From Steroidobacteraceae bacterium (GTDB lineage Bacteria > Pseudomonadota > Gammaproteobacteria > Steroidobacterales > Steroidobacteraceae): a stretch of DNA of 57,114 nt. The translations under genes were made by a program, and so were the position numbers. The stretch spans positions 1 to 57,114 of the forward strand of contig JAHCAM010000015.1 in assembly GCA_019634895.1 (NCBI GenBank), given 5' to 3'. This document shows positions 16,379 through 24,167 of this stretch, piece by piece. Under the pieces are notes generated by a model. It saw nothing but the letters and a program-made list of their open reading frames with translations. It was not told the DNA's origin and did no database searches. Each line of letters begins with the position of its first letter. Within the stretch, counting starts at the first letter, position 1.

Positions 16379-16810
16379 TCACATAACGCGCTGCAGGGCA
16401 CGGAAAGCGCTGTAAATCCGCATCTTTTCGCGCGGGGCGAGCACGCCCAGGAACGGCGTGATCTGCCGCAGCCGCACCGCGCGCTCGCTCTGCTCGGTGA
16501 TCAGCGCCGCGATCTCCGGCCACGGGCGGTCCAGGACCGCGCTCCAGGCGCGTTTCGATGCGCCGTGGGCACCGCTGCCGCGCTCGCGCCAGCGCGCGAG
16601 ATTGCGGTGCGCAACGTCGAGCAGCCCCGGATTGCCGTCGATCTTGAACGCCACCATGACGTGCAGCGCCAGGCTGCGCGCCTCCAGCAGGCGCCGATCC
16701 AGCGACAACGGGGCGGCGACCCTGCGGCGCGGCATCCAGCAAACGACCGGCTTGAGTCCCCGCGCTCGGCGGCGCTCGCGCCAGCGGCGCATGCGCTCGG
16801 CGGCGGTCAT
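16379..16810 (-). CDS. Hypothetical basic protein, DUF3018-like N-terminus
   Basis: 143 aa from ATG 16810. The start ERMRRWRERRRARGLKPV resembles the DUF3018/MazE-like antitoxin opening, but the remaining 110 residues (including DGNPGLLDVAHRNLARWRER and WPEIAALITEQSERAVRLRQ) are longer than that family and are not familiar to me. Highly Arg/Ala-rich and helical. Divergent from the LuxR gene across the 303-bp gap holding two palindrome copies. Confidence 0.55.
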   Translation of the reverse strand: MTAAERMRRWRERRRARGLKPVVCWMPRRRVAAPLSLDRRLLEARSLALHVMVAFKIDGNPGLLDVAHRNLARWRERGSGAHGASKRAWSAVLDRPWPEIAALITEQSERAVRLRQITPFLGVLAPREKMRIYSAFRALQRVM

Positions 16811-16866
16811 GACGATGATCTTGCGGGGCCGGCGGCGGCGACCGTGCTGTCCGGACACGTTTGCAC

Positions 16867-16880
16867 CGTAACGCGTTACG
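16867..16880. repeat. CGTAACGCGTTACG palindrome, copy 2
   Basis: Perfect 14-bp palindrome followed on the + strand by CGGTAAG, a one-base variant of the GCAAG tail. 57 bp upstream of the DUF3018-like gene. Confidence 0.8.
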
Positions 16881-17081
16881 CGGTAAGGGCGCATTCTGGG
16901 CACACCGGTCCCGTCGGCGTCAGTCCGTAATCCCGGGCAGACCGCGAGAAATTGCGCTGCAGCGGGCCCGGCGTATCATCACGCCCCGGCGCATGGGCCG
17001 CTGCCGCCGCGGGGCGGCGCGGGCGCGAACCGGCGCGCAGCGCGCGTGGCGAGCGGGTTGGCTTCGTGCAGCGCCTTGCAG

Positions 17082-17095
17082 CGTAACGCGTTACG
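17082..17095. repeat. CGTAACGCGTTACG palindrome, copy 3
   Basis: Perfect 14-bp palindrome in the opposite orientation: its CTGCAAGGCGC tail is read on the minus strand (17071-17081). It ends 18 bp before the LuxR gene's TTG start, inside the likely leader. Confidence 0.8.
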
Positions 17096-17113
17096 GCTGA
17101 GAGGCCGGAAGAG

Positions 17114-19750
17114 TTGGACAGCCAGATCATCCTCACCAAGATCCAGCCCCCGCGCCAGCGCTCGGGGCTGATTCATCGCGCACGCCTCGAGGAGCGCCTC
17201 GCCGAGGCGCTGGCGCAGCGGCCGCTGACGCTGCTGTGCGCGCCGGCGGGCTTCGGCAAGACCGCGGCGCTCACGCAGCAGATCGCGCGGCTGCCGCCGG
17301 GCACGGCGCTCGCCTGGATCACGGCGGACGAGGACGATGACCTGCACCGCTTCCTGCAGAGCCTGTTTGCGGCGCTCGAGCCCTACGACCTGCCGTGGCG
17401 TGCGGAGCCGGATGCGCTGATCGCGGTCGCCGTGGACGAACGCGCCGACCGGCGCGCGGCGGCCGCCGGACTGGTGAATGCGCTGGCCGGCAGCGAGGCG
17501 CCGCGCGGCCTCATCGTCGTGGACGACGCACATCGGATCGAGGATCGATCGGTCTTCGACTTCCTCGGTTTCGTGCTCGAGCGCTTGCCGCCGCAGTGGG
17601 GCCTGGTGATCGCCAGCCGCGTGGACCCGCCGTTGCCGCTCGCCCGGATGCGCGCGCGAGACGAGCTCGCGGAGTTCCGCCAGGCGGAGCTCAGCTTCAC
17701 GCAGGACGAGGTACGGACGCTGGTCGCGGGCGGCGACGCTCCCGACGCGACCCAGCTCCTCGCGCGCACGGGCGGATGGCCCGCGGGCGTGCGGCTCGCG
17801 CTGAATGCCTGGCAGCGCGGGCACAAGCCGATGACGCGCGCGGTGGACCGCGACATGTTCGAGTTCCTCGCCGCCGAGGTGCTGGAGGAAATGCCCGCGG
17901 AGTTGCGGGAGTTCCTGCTGCGCTCCTCGGTGCTGCCGCAGCTCTGCCCGAGCCGCTCCTCCGCCGTGACCGGCGATGCGCGCGCGGCGGAGTGGCTCGC
18001 CGAGATCGAGCGGCGCGGCCTGTTCGTGCAGGTGCAGGAAGGCCCGGAGACCACGCTGACGCTGCACGACCTGGTGCGCGAGTTCCTCGAGGAGCGGCTG
18101 CGCCGCGATCACCCGGAGCTGCTGCCCGAGCTGCTGCGTCGCGCCGCCGCGACCGAGCCGGACCCGGTGCGGCGGATGTCTTACCTGCTGCGGGCCGGCG
18201 ATGGGGACCAGGCCGAGCGCGCGCTCGAGGTTGCTGCCGAGCCGCTGCTCGCCGACAGCGCCGCGGAGCCGGTGCTGCGGCTGATCGAACAGTTCCCGCG
18301 CGAACGCCAGGAAAGCTCGCCCATCCTGCAGATGCTGCGCGGCGAAGCAGCCTGGGAACGATGGGACTGGCGCGGCATGGCGGGCGCCACGCGCCGCGCG
18401 ATCGAGGGCTTCAGGAAGTCCGGCGATCGCCAGCGGCTGCAGCGCGCGCAGGTTTTCGAGGCAACCGCGCTGGTGGGCGGTGGCTGGCTGGAGGACTCCG
18501 AGTCGCGCCTCGCCGGGATCGATCTCTCGGGCGCGGACGTCGAAACGCTGGCGCTGGCGCTGGCGCTTCGCACCTGGCACCGCATCGACAACGGCGACTT
18601 CCGCCGCGTCGCGGAGGGCTACAACGCCGCGCTCGACCTGCTGGAACAGACCCATCGCCCGCGCGTCTGGGGCCACTGTTTCCAGCGCACGCTGTACGTG
18701 TGGTTTCCCGGGATGGCGACGGTCATCCCGCGACTGGTCAGCGGCGTGATCAACTGCTCCGGCGAGCGCACCACGCAGATGCGCGCGGTCGCGAGCGTGA
18801 TGTCTGCCTGGCTGTCGTTCTGGCGCGGCGAGCTGGCGCCGGCGCTCGAGCACCTGGAGCAGGCGGAGAGCGACGCGCGCTGGCTCGGCAACCCGGTGCG
18901 GGTGACGATGTTCCTGAACTCGGCGCGCGCGCTGGTGCACGCCGGGCGCGGCGAGCGCGAGCCGGTGCAGCGCGCGCTCGACTCGATCTTCTCCTACTTC
19001 TCGGTCGCGCCGCCCTCCGGCCCGATCGACCGGCCGACCTCGATGCACGGACATTACCGGTTCTTCGCCGTGCGGCTCGCCGACGCGCTCGGGGATGGCG
19101 CGATGCTGCGCGAGCAGGCAGCGCGGATCCCGCCGCCACGGAACATCAAGAACCTCGTGATGATCGAGGCGCCGCTCGCCACGGTCCCGGCGCGGCTTGC
19201 CGCGCTCGACGGCCGCCACGAGGAGGCGGCCGCGACCTGGGGCCGGCTGCTCGAGCAGGAAGAAAAGCTCGATGTGCTCGGGCTCGCCGAGGAATCGCGG
19301 CTGCGCCATGCGGATGCGCTGCTGCATCTCGGCCGGCGCGCGGACGCCGCGGCCGTACTCAAGCCGCTGTTCAAGCGCGTGGCGGAAACCGGCGAGCTGG
19401 GCGGCGTGCTGCTTGCCGGCAGCGCGGTGCTCGCGCGCATCGCGGGCGTGGCCTGGCGCAACGAGCTGGAATGGACCGAGCTCGCGATGCTGCGCGGCTG
19501 GGCGCAGCGCTACGGGGCGCCGGCGGCCCCGGCGCAGGCCACGGCCGCTGCGGGGCCGCTCTCGGCCCGCGAGGTGGACGTACTCGCCCGCATTGCCGCG
19601 GGGGAGAGCAACAAGCTGATCGCCCGGGCGCTCGACCTCTCGCCGCACACGGTCAAGCGCCACGTCGCCAACATACTGGAAAAGCTGGATATTTCCTCCC
19701 GCAGCCAGGCCGCCGACTGGTACCGCGCCAAGCGCCCGATGGCCCGCTGA
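17114..19750 (+). CDS. MalT-like ATP-dependent LuxR regulator
   Basis: 878 aa from TTG 17114 with GGAAG just upstream. The STAND-type NTPase has Walker A in CAPAGFGKTAALTQQ (about residue 45) and Walker B in LIVVDDAHRI; WQRGHKPMT and the winged-helix part follow. A long TPR-like helical region fills 400-800, and the C-terminus is a LuxR HTH (LSAREVDVLARIAAGESNKL, then LSPHTVKRHVANILEKL). MalT-type proteins bind an inducer plus ATP and activate catabolic promoters. The next genes encode cytochromes c and redox enzymes and may be its targets (inference). Confidence 0.9.
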   Translation: MDSQIILTKIQPPRQRSGLIHRARLEERLAEALAQRPLTLLCAPAGFGKTAALTQQIARLPPGTALAWITADEDDDLHRFLQSLFAALEPYDLPWRAEPDALIAVAVDERADRRAAAAGLVNALAGSEAPRGLIVVDDAHRIEDRSVFDFLGFVLERLPPQWGLVIASRVDPPLPLARMRARDELAEFRQAELSFTQDEVRTLVAGGDAPDATQLLARTGGWPAGVRLALNAWQRGHKPMTRAVDRDMFEFLAAEVLEEMPAELREFLLRSSVLPQLCPSRSSAVTGDARAAEWLAEIERRGLFVQVQEGPETTLTLHDLVREFLEERLRRDHPELLPELLRRAAATEPDPVRRMSYLLRAGDGDQAERALEVAAEPLLADSAAEPVLRLIEQFPRERQESSPILQMLRGEAAWERWDWRGMAGATRRAIEGFRKSGDRQRLQRAQVFEATALVGGGWLEDSESRLAGIDLSGADVETLALALALRTWHRIDNGDFRRVAEGYNAALDLLEQTHRPRVWGHCFQRTLYVWFPGMATVIPRLVSGVINCSGERTTQMRAVASVMSAWLSFWRGELAPALEHLEQAESDARWLGNPVRVTMFLNSARALVHAGRGEREPVQRALDSIFSYFSVAPPSGPIDRPTSMHGHYRFFAVRLADALGDGAMLREQAARIPPPRNIKNLVMIEAPLATVPARLAALDGRHEEAAATWGRLLEQEEKLDVLGLAEESRLRHADALLHLGRRADAAAVLKPLFKRVAETGELGGVLLAGSAVLARIAGVAWRNELEWTELAMLRGWAQRYGAPAAPAQATAAAGPLSAREVDVLARIAAGESNKLIARALDLSPHTVKRHVANILEKLDISSRSQAADWYRAKRPMAR

Positions 19751-19795
19751 TGGCCCGCTGACTGGCCCCTGGCGGGCGATGCGGGGGGCGCCGCC

Positions 19796-20818
19796 ATGCA
19801 CGCAGCATGCGGCCCCATGGAGGCCAGGACCGCAATCGCCGCATTGGGACTCGCAGCCGCGCTTGCTGCCGGCGCCGCGCTTGCAGAGGCCGCGCTGGAG
19901 CCGCTGCCCGCGAGTGCCGCGACCTTCACGCCGCAGTACCCGCTATGGTCCGACGGCGCGACCAAGCGGCGCTGGATCTCGCTGCCGGAAGGCGCCGCGA
20001 TCGACGGCTCCCGCCCCGCGGCCTGGGAATTTCCGGTCGGCACGAAACTCCGGAAGGAGTTCTCGGTCGGCGCGCGGCGCGTCGAGACGCGCACGATCGA
20101 GCACCTGGCGGACGGCAGCTGGCAGTTCCGCGCCTACGTATGGAACGACGCGCAGGACGCGGCGACGCTCGCGCCGGCCGCCGGCACGATCGTCACGCTC
20201 GCCGATGGCACCCGCTACCGCATCCCGTCGCAGGACGACTGCCGCGCCTGCCATGAAGGCGGCGCCGCGCCGGTGCTCGGGTTCAATGCACTGCAGCTGT
20301 CGCCCGACCGTGACCCACTTGCGCCGCACGCCGAGCCGCCGCGTCCGGGCGATCTCGATCTGCGCGCGCTGGCCGCGAGCGGCAAGCTCGCCGCCTTCCC
20401 GCGCGAGCTGATCGAGACGCCGCCGCGCATCGTGGCGCCCACGCCCGCGGGTCGCGCCGCGCTCGGCTACCTGCACGCGAACTGCGGCCACTGCCACGCG
20501 GACCCGAAGTTCACGAACGGCGCCGTGCCGGTCGAGCTGCAGCTCGCGATCGATCCCACGGATCCGCGCTCCGCCGAGGGCGTGCTGCAAACGCTGCTCA
20601 CGAGCGAGAGCCGCTACCGTCCCGCGGGCGCCGCCGACGCCAGGCTCATCGTGCCCGGCAACGCGCAGGCCGGGACGCTGCCCGCGCGCATGCGCTCGCG
20701 TGACCCGCGCATCCAGATGCCGCCGCTCGGCACCGCCAAGCCCGATCTCACCGCCATCGCGCTGATCGCGCGCTGGATCCACGAAGACCTGAAGACGCCA
20801 GAGGAGACATCGCCATGA
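19796..20818 (+). CDS. Periplasmic cytochrome c-like protein, two CxxCH
   Basis: 340 aa; an alternative start at 19817 would give a tidier signal peptide (MEARTAIAALGLAAALAAG). Two heme-c motifs, CRACH (about residue 150) and CGHCH (about 228), are far apart with a beta-rich N-terminal domain (FTPQYPLWSDGATKRRWISL) typical of SO_2930-like proteins. A late Met (RIQMPPLG) could be an axial ligand. Overlaps the next cytochrome gene by ATGA, implying a paired electron-transfer unit. Confidence 0.82.
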   Translation: MHAACGPMEARTAIAALGLAAALAAGAALAEAALEPLPASAATFTPQYPLWSDGATKRRWISLPEGAAIDGSRPAAWEFPVGTKLRKEFSVGARRVETRTIEHLADGSWQFRAYVWNDAQDAATLAPAAGTIVTLADGTRYRIPSQDDCRACHEGGAAPVLGFNALQLSPDRDPLAPHAEPPRPGDLDLRALAASGKLAAFPRELIETPPRIVAPTPAGRAALGYLHANCGHCHADPKFTNGAVPVELQLAIDPTDPRSAEGVLQTLLTSESRYRPAGAADARLIVPGNAQAGTLPARMRSRDPRIQMPPLGTAKPDLTAIALIARWIHEDLKTPEETSP

Positions 20819-21360
20819 CTTCCGTCCGCCTGATCGCCGCCGCCCTCGCGCTGGTCCCGACGCTCGCCGTCAGCGACGAGGCGCAGATCGTGCGCGGCCA
20901 GTACCTGGTGACCATCGCCGGCTGCAACGACTGCCACACGCCGATGGTCGCCGGCGAGAACGGCCCGGAGCGCGACATGACGCGCATGCTTTCCGGCCAC
21001 CCGGAGCAGCTGGTCATGCCGCCGCTCGCGGTGCGCCCGGATTCGCCCTGGGAGACGGTCACTTCCACGACCTTCACCGCATGGTCCGGGCCCTGGGGCG
21101 TGAGCTTCACCGCGAACCTGACGCCGGATCCGGACACCGGCCTCGGCCGCTGGACGCTCAAGAACTTCAAGGACACGATCCGCACCGGCCGCCATCTCGG
21201 CCGCGGCCGCGAGATCCTGCCGCCGATGCCGATCCCGATGTACAGGCACTTCACCGACGAGGACCTGGAGGCGATCTTCGCCTACCTGCAGTCCATTCCG
21301 GCGGTGAAGAACCGCGTCCCCGAACCGCTGCCGCCCCCGGCCGCGCTGGCCGCACAGTAA
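20815..21360 (+). CDS. Periplasmic monoheme cytochrome c
   Basis: 181 aa. Signal peptide (SVRLIAAALALVPTLAVS), then VRGQYLVTIAGCNDCHTP with a single CxxCH near residue 40, and LPPMPIPMYRHFTDEDLEAIFAYLQSIP giving the Met-ligand region and C-terminal helix. Resembles the cytochrome subunits of periplasmic alcohol or aldehyde dehydrogenases. Cotranslated with the upstream two-heme protein. Confidence 0.88.
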   Translation: MTSVRLIAAALALVPTLAVSDEAQIVRGQYLVTIAGCNDCHTPMVAGENGPERDMTRMLSGHPEQLVMPPLAVRPDSPWETVTSTTFTAWSGPWGVSFTANLTPDPDTGLGRWTLKNFKDTIRTGRHLGRGREILPPMPIPMYRHFTDEDLEAIFAYLQSIPAVKNRVPEPLPPPAALAAQ

Positions 21361-21371
21361 AGGAGTCCACG

Positions 21372-22322
21372 ATGTTCAAGCCCGTCATTGCCGTCATCGG
21401 CGCCACCGGCGCCCAGGGCGGCGGCCTCGCGCAGGCCATCCTCAACGACCCGCAGCAGCGCTTCGCGCTGCGCGCGCTGACCCGCAAGACCGACGGCGCT
21501 GCCGCGCGCGCGCTGGCGGCCGCCGGCGCGGAAGTCGTCGCCGCCGACCTCGACGACGAGAGCTCGCTCGTCCGCGCCTTCGCCGGCGCGCACGGCGTCT
21601 TCGCCGTCACCAACTTCTGGGAGCACCTCTCGCCGGAGCGCGAAGTCGTGCAGGCCGGCAACATCGCGCGCGCCGCGAAGCAGGCCGCGGTGAAGCACGT
21701 GATCTGGTCCACGCTCGAGGACACGCGCAGGTTCGTGCCGCTCGCCGACCCGCGCCTGCCGACGCTCGGCGGCAAGTACAAGGTGCCGCACTACGACGGC
21801 AAGGGCGAGGCCGATGCGCTGTTCGCGGGGCTGCCCGTGACCTACCTGCAGACGGTGTTCTACTGGGACAACCTGATCCACTTCGGCATGGGCCCGCGCC
21901 GCGATGCGAACGGCAAGCTGCTGTTCGTGCTGCCGATGGGCGAGGCCAGGCTGCCGGGCATCGCGGCCGCCGACATCGGCCCCGCGGCGCTCGCGCTGTT
22001 CGCGCGCGGTCCGGAGGTGATCGGCAAGACCGTCGGCATCGCCGGCGAGCACCTGTCCGGCGCCGAGATTGCGGCGGAGCTCTCGCGCGCGCTCGGCGAG
22101 ACCGTCACGCATTACGCGATGCCGCCGGCGGACTACGCGAAGCTCGGTTTCCCGGGCGCGGACGACCTCGCCAACATGTTCGAGTTCAAGCGCCTGTTCG
22201 AGGCCGAGTACCGCGCCTCGCGGCCGGTGGAGGAGACGCGCAAGCTGCACCCGGGGCTGCAGAGCTTCCGGACCTGGCTGGAGCGGAACGTGCAGAAGGT
22301 ACCGGTGGCCGCGGCGGCGTAA
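21372..22322 (+). CDS. NmrA/HSCARG-like NAD(P)-binding protein
   Basis: 316 aa from ATG 21372 behind AAAGGAG. Rossmann motif IAVIGATGAQGGGLA at the N-terminus (GxxGxxG), ALTRK as NADP-binding Arg region, and VFAVTNFWEHL and KHVIWSTLEDTRR typical of the NmrA family. These are atypical SDRs, often redox sensors without the catalytic YxxxK. 11 bp downstream of the cytochrome gene, so in the same operon. Confidence 0.9.
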   Translation: MFKPVIAVIGATGAQGGGLAQAILNDPQQRFALRALTRKTDGAAARALAAAGAEVVAADLDDESSLVRAFAGAHGVFAVTNFWEHLSPEREVVQAGNIARAAKQAAVKHVIWSTLEDTRRFVPLADPRLPTLGGKYKVPHYDGKGEADALFAGLPVTYLQTVFYWDNLIHFGMGPRRDANGKLLFVLPMGEARLPGIAAADIGPAALALFARGPEVIGKTVGIAGEHLSGAEIAAELSRALGETVTHYAMPPADYAKLGFPGADDLANMFEFKRLFEAEYRASRPVEETRKLHPGLQSFRTWLERNVQKVPVAAAA

Positions 22323-22338
22323 ACGGCGATAATCGGGC

Positions 22339-23178
22339 GTGCCCGGCACGTTGTATCGCTACACCGCCTTCACCACCGCGCCCTCCGGCGGCAATCCCGC
22401 CGGCGTCTGGATCGGCGATGCGCTGCCGCCGCCGCAGGAGATGCAGCGCATCGCCGCCGAGGTCGGCTACTCCGAGACCGCGTTCATCGCGCCCGCGCGC
22501 GGACTTGCGCGCACGGTGCGCTACTACAGTCCGGAGCAGGAGATCGAGTTCTGCGGCCATGCGACCATCGCCTCGGGCGTGGTGCTCGGCGAGACCGAGG
22601 GTGCCGGCACTTACCGCTTCTCGATCAAGCCGGGCGAGATCCCGGTGCGGGTGCGCGAGCGCGAAGGTCGCTGGGAGGCGGCATTCACCTCCGTCGTGCC
22701 GCGGCACGGGCCCGCGCCCGCGAAGCTCGTCGCCGACGCGCTTGCGGCGCTGCACTGGGATGCCGCCGATCTCGACGCCTCGATCCCGACCGCGCGCGCC
22801 TTTGCCGGCGTCTGGCATCTGCTGCTCGCGGTGCGAAGCCCGGAGCGCCTCGCGAAGCTCGACTACGACTACGCGCGGCTCAAGGCGCTCATGCTCGCGG
22901 ACGGACTCACGACGTTGCAGCTCGTCTGGCGCGAGCGGGCGGATCTCTTCCATTCGCGCAATCCGTTTCCGGTGGGCGGGGTCGTGGAAGACCCGGCGAC
23001 CGGCGCCGCTGCGGCCGCGCTCGGCGGGTATCTCCGCGATGCGGGATTGATCGCCGCGCCCGCGACGATCGTCATCCGCCAGGGCGAGGCCATGGGCCGG
23101 CCGAGCCGACTCACGGTCGAGATCCCGGCTGCGGGCGGGATCGTGGTGTCGGGAAACGCTGTGCCGATGGAGGTGTGA
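22339..23178 (+). CDS. PhzF-family isomerase-like protein
   Basis: 279 aa from GTG 22339. Family motifs: FTTAPSGGNPAGVW, GYSETAF with the catalytic Glu, EIEFCGHATIASG and NPFPVGGVVEDPATGAAAAALGGYL. PhzF proteins isomerise by proton shift in phenazine-type pathways, but most homologues have no known substrate and no phenazine genes are visible here. Continues the operon, 16 bp after NmrA. Confidence 0.92.
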   Translation: MPGTLYRYTAFTTAPSGGNPAGVWIGDALPPPQEMQRIAAEVGYSETAFIAPARGLARTVRYYSPEQEIEFCGHATIASGVVLGETEGAGTYRFSIKPGEIPVRVREREGRWEAAFTSVVPRHGPAPAKLVADALAALHWDAADLDASIPTARAFAGVWHLLLAVRSPERLAKLDYDYARLKALMLADGLTTLQLVWRERADLFHSRNPFPVGGVVEDPATGAAAAALGGYLRDAGLIAAPATIVIRQGEAMGRPSRLTVEIPAAGGIVVSGNAVPMEV

Positions 23179-23179
23179 G

Positions 23180-23587
23180 ATGCCAGCCGGAAGTTCAGCG
23201 CAGGCCGCCGCCGAGAAGCTGGCGCGGGATTTCCTCGAGCGTGTGTGGGGCCCTGGGCACGACATCGACGCGATCGACGAGCTGATGACGCCCGATTACG
23301 TGGTCCACTCCGGCGGCAAGACCGTGCGCGGGCGCGAAGCATTCAAGGCCTGGGTCGTGGAGTTCCACCGGCTGATGCCGGAGGCGGTGGACGAGATCCT
23401 CGACGTATTCGCGAACGCCGCCGGCGATCGCGTCTGCGCGCGCTGGATCAACCGCGGCCGCAACAAGGGCGTACTCGGCCTGCCGCCGGACGGCCGACCG
23501 ATCGAGTTTCACGGGATCAGCGTGTGGCGCGTGCGGGAGGGGAGGTTGGCGGAGTGTTGGGTGGAGAGAGGAGCTCCTTGTCACTAA
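23180..23587 (+). CDS. SnoaL-like protein, 3' end apparently truncated
   Basis: 135 aa with a SnoaL/ester-cyclase fold: AAEKLARDFLERVWG, LMTPDYVVHSGG, REAFKAWVVEFHRLMPE and GISVWRVREGRLAECWVER. Relatives continue with a helix after the WVER-type strand; here the frame breaks off with GAPCH and a stop exactly where the GC content falls (about 23575). The last residues therefore look replaced by island DNA. Function unknown; second base after the PhzF stop is the new start. Confidence 0.75.
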   Translation: MPAGSSAQAAAEKLARDFLERVWGPGHDIDAIDELMTPDYVVHSGGKTVRGREAFKAWVVEFHRLMPEAVDEILDVFANAAGDRVCARWINRGRNKGVLGLPPDGRPIEFHGISVWRVREGRLAECWVERGAPCH

Positions 23588-23738
23588 GTTCGGGTTTACC
23601 GTTGAGGTAAGCCGAGGCGAAGCCAATGCGCATTTCACGGAGGCGACAATACGTAGTTAACGACAGAATAACTCTCATCAGCAAGTTCGCGATACTGGCC
23701 CCAAGAGTAAGCGCGACAAGAGTTCGCAATACGCGCAC
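23517..23738 (-). CDS. Possible small membrane protein at island edge
   Basis: 73 aa from GTG 23738. VLRTLVALTLGASIANLLMR could be one transmembrane helix; the last 20 or so residues run past the island edge into antisense of the SnoaL gene, so the original end would be lost. It lies 45 bp downstream of the 120-aa gene on the same strand. No good ribosome site is visible, so this may be spurious. Confidence 0.25.
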   Translation of the reverse strand: MRVLRTLVALTLGASIANLLMRVILSLTTYCRLREMRIGFASAYLNGKPELSDKELLSPPNTPPTSPPARATR

Positions 23739-23783
23739 ATCACTTGAAGTGTAAGTATGCCCAGCAGAAGACAGCGTTCACCT

Positions 23784-24146
23784 TCAATCACTTCGCACGG
23801 GGTTCACTGGCAAGAGTATAGGCACGTCAAACGCGATGCGGCTAATTGCTTTGCTCTTGTCTTCGGACGTTCCCGCAGATCCCAAATTGAGAAGTCCCGA
23901 GACCACGCCGATTTTTCCTGCAGATGTTGTGCCCTCTTCAACCGTGACCGCAACATCGAATCGAACCAGCCGCGCGATATTATTGTCTAGATTGTTCCAA
24001 ATCGCGTTTTCACCAATATTTGTAATGGTCCTGGTTAACTTGGTCGGGTTTACGAAAGCTCCGTGCGCTCTGGTGCGCTCTTGCGCTGAAACAACACCTT
24101 CAACAATCGATACTATTGACTGCGAGACAAAGTCTTTCAGTTCCAC
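23784..24146 (-). CDS. Hypothetical partner of the island ATPase
   Basis: 120 aa. An N-terminal helix (ELKDFVSQSIVSIVEGVVSA) is followed by FVNP and a beta-rich half (LVRFDVAVTVEEG, GKIGVVSGLLNLGSAG, SRIAFDVPILLP). The pattern recalls small trypco2-like domains seen beside NTPases in bacterial conflict systems, but I cannot confirm that family. It starts 21 bp after the ATPase stop on the same strand, so the two are almost surely co-transcribed. Confidence 0.65.
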   Translation of the reverse strand: MELKDFVSQSIVSIVEGVVSAQERTRAHGAFVNPTKLTRTITNIGENAIWNNLDNNIARLVRFDVAVTVEEGTTSAGKIGVVSGLLNLGSAGTSEDKSKAISRIAFDVPILLPVNPVRSD

Positions 24147-24167
24147 TGGTCCTCCGTATGTCGCATC

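Larger units (their letters stand above)
16811..17113. other. Divergent intergenic region with two palindromes
   Basis: This 303-bp gap separates the DUF3018-like gene from the LuxR gene. It holds copies 2 and 3 of the GTAACGCGTTAC element, whose GCAAG-type tails point towards each other, so the copies frame a 200-bp core. No convincing coding frame or promoter is visible. Confidence 0.6.

Noticed and set aside
16379..16810. DUF3018-like gene as a MazE antitoxin
   Set aside because: Only the first 20 residues are similar; the protein is twice as long and no toxin gene adjoins it.
16979..19801. 940-codon open frame antisense to the LuxR gene
   Set aside because: It mirrors the GC-rich LuxR gene, is dominated by Arg, Ala, Gly and His, and shows no domain. 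The same applies to the very long open frames opposite soxA/soxB (44646-47927, 47783-50944), glmS (53526-55598) and others.
23757..23990. + strand frame of 77 codons inside the island
   Set aside because: It lies antisense to the 120-aa gene, has no ribosome site and no recognisable domain.
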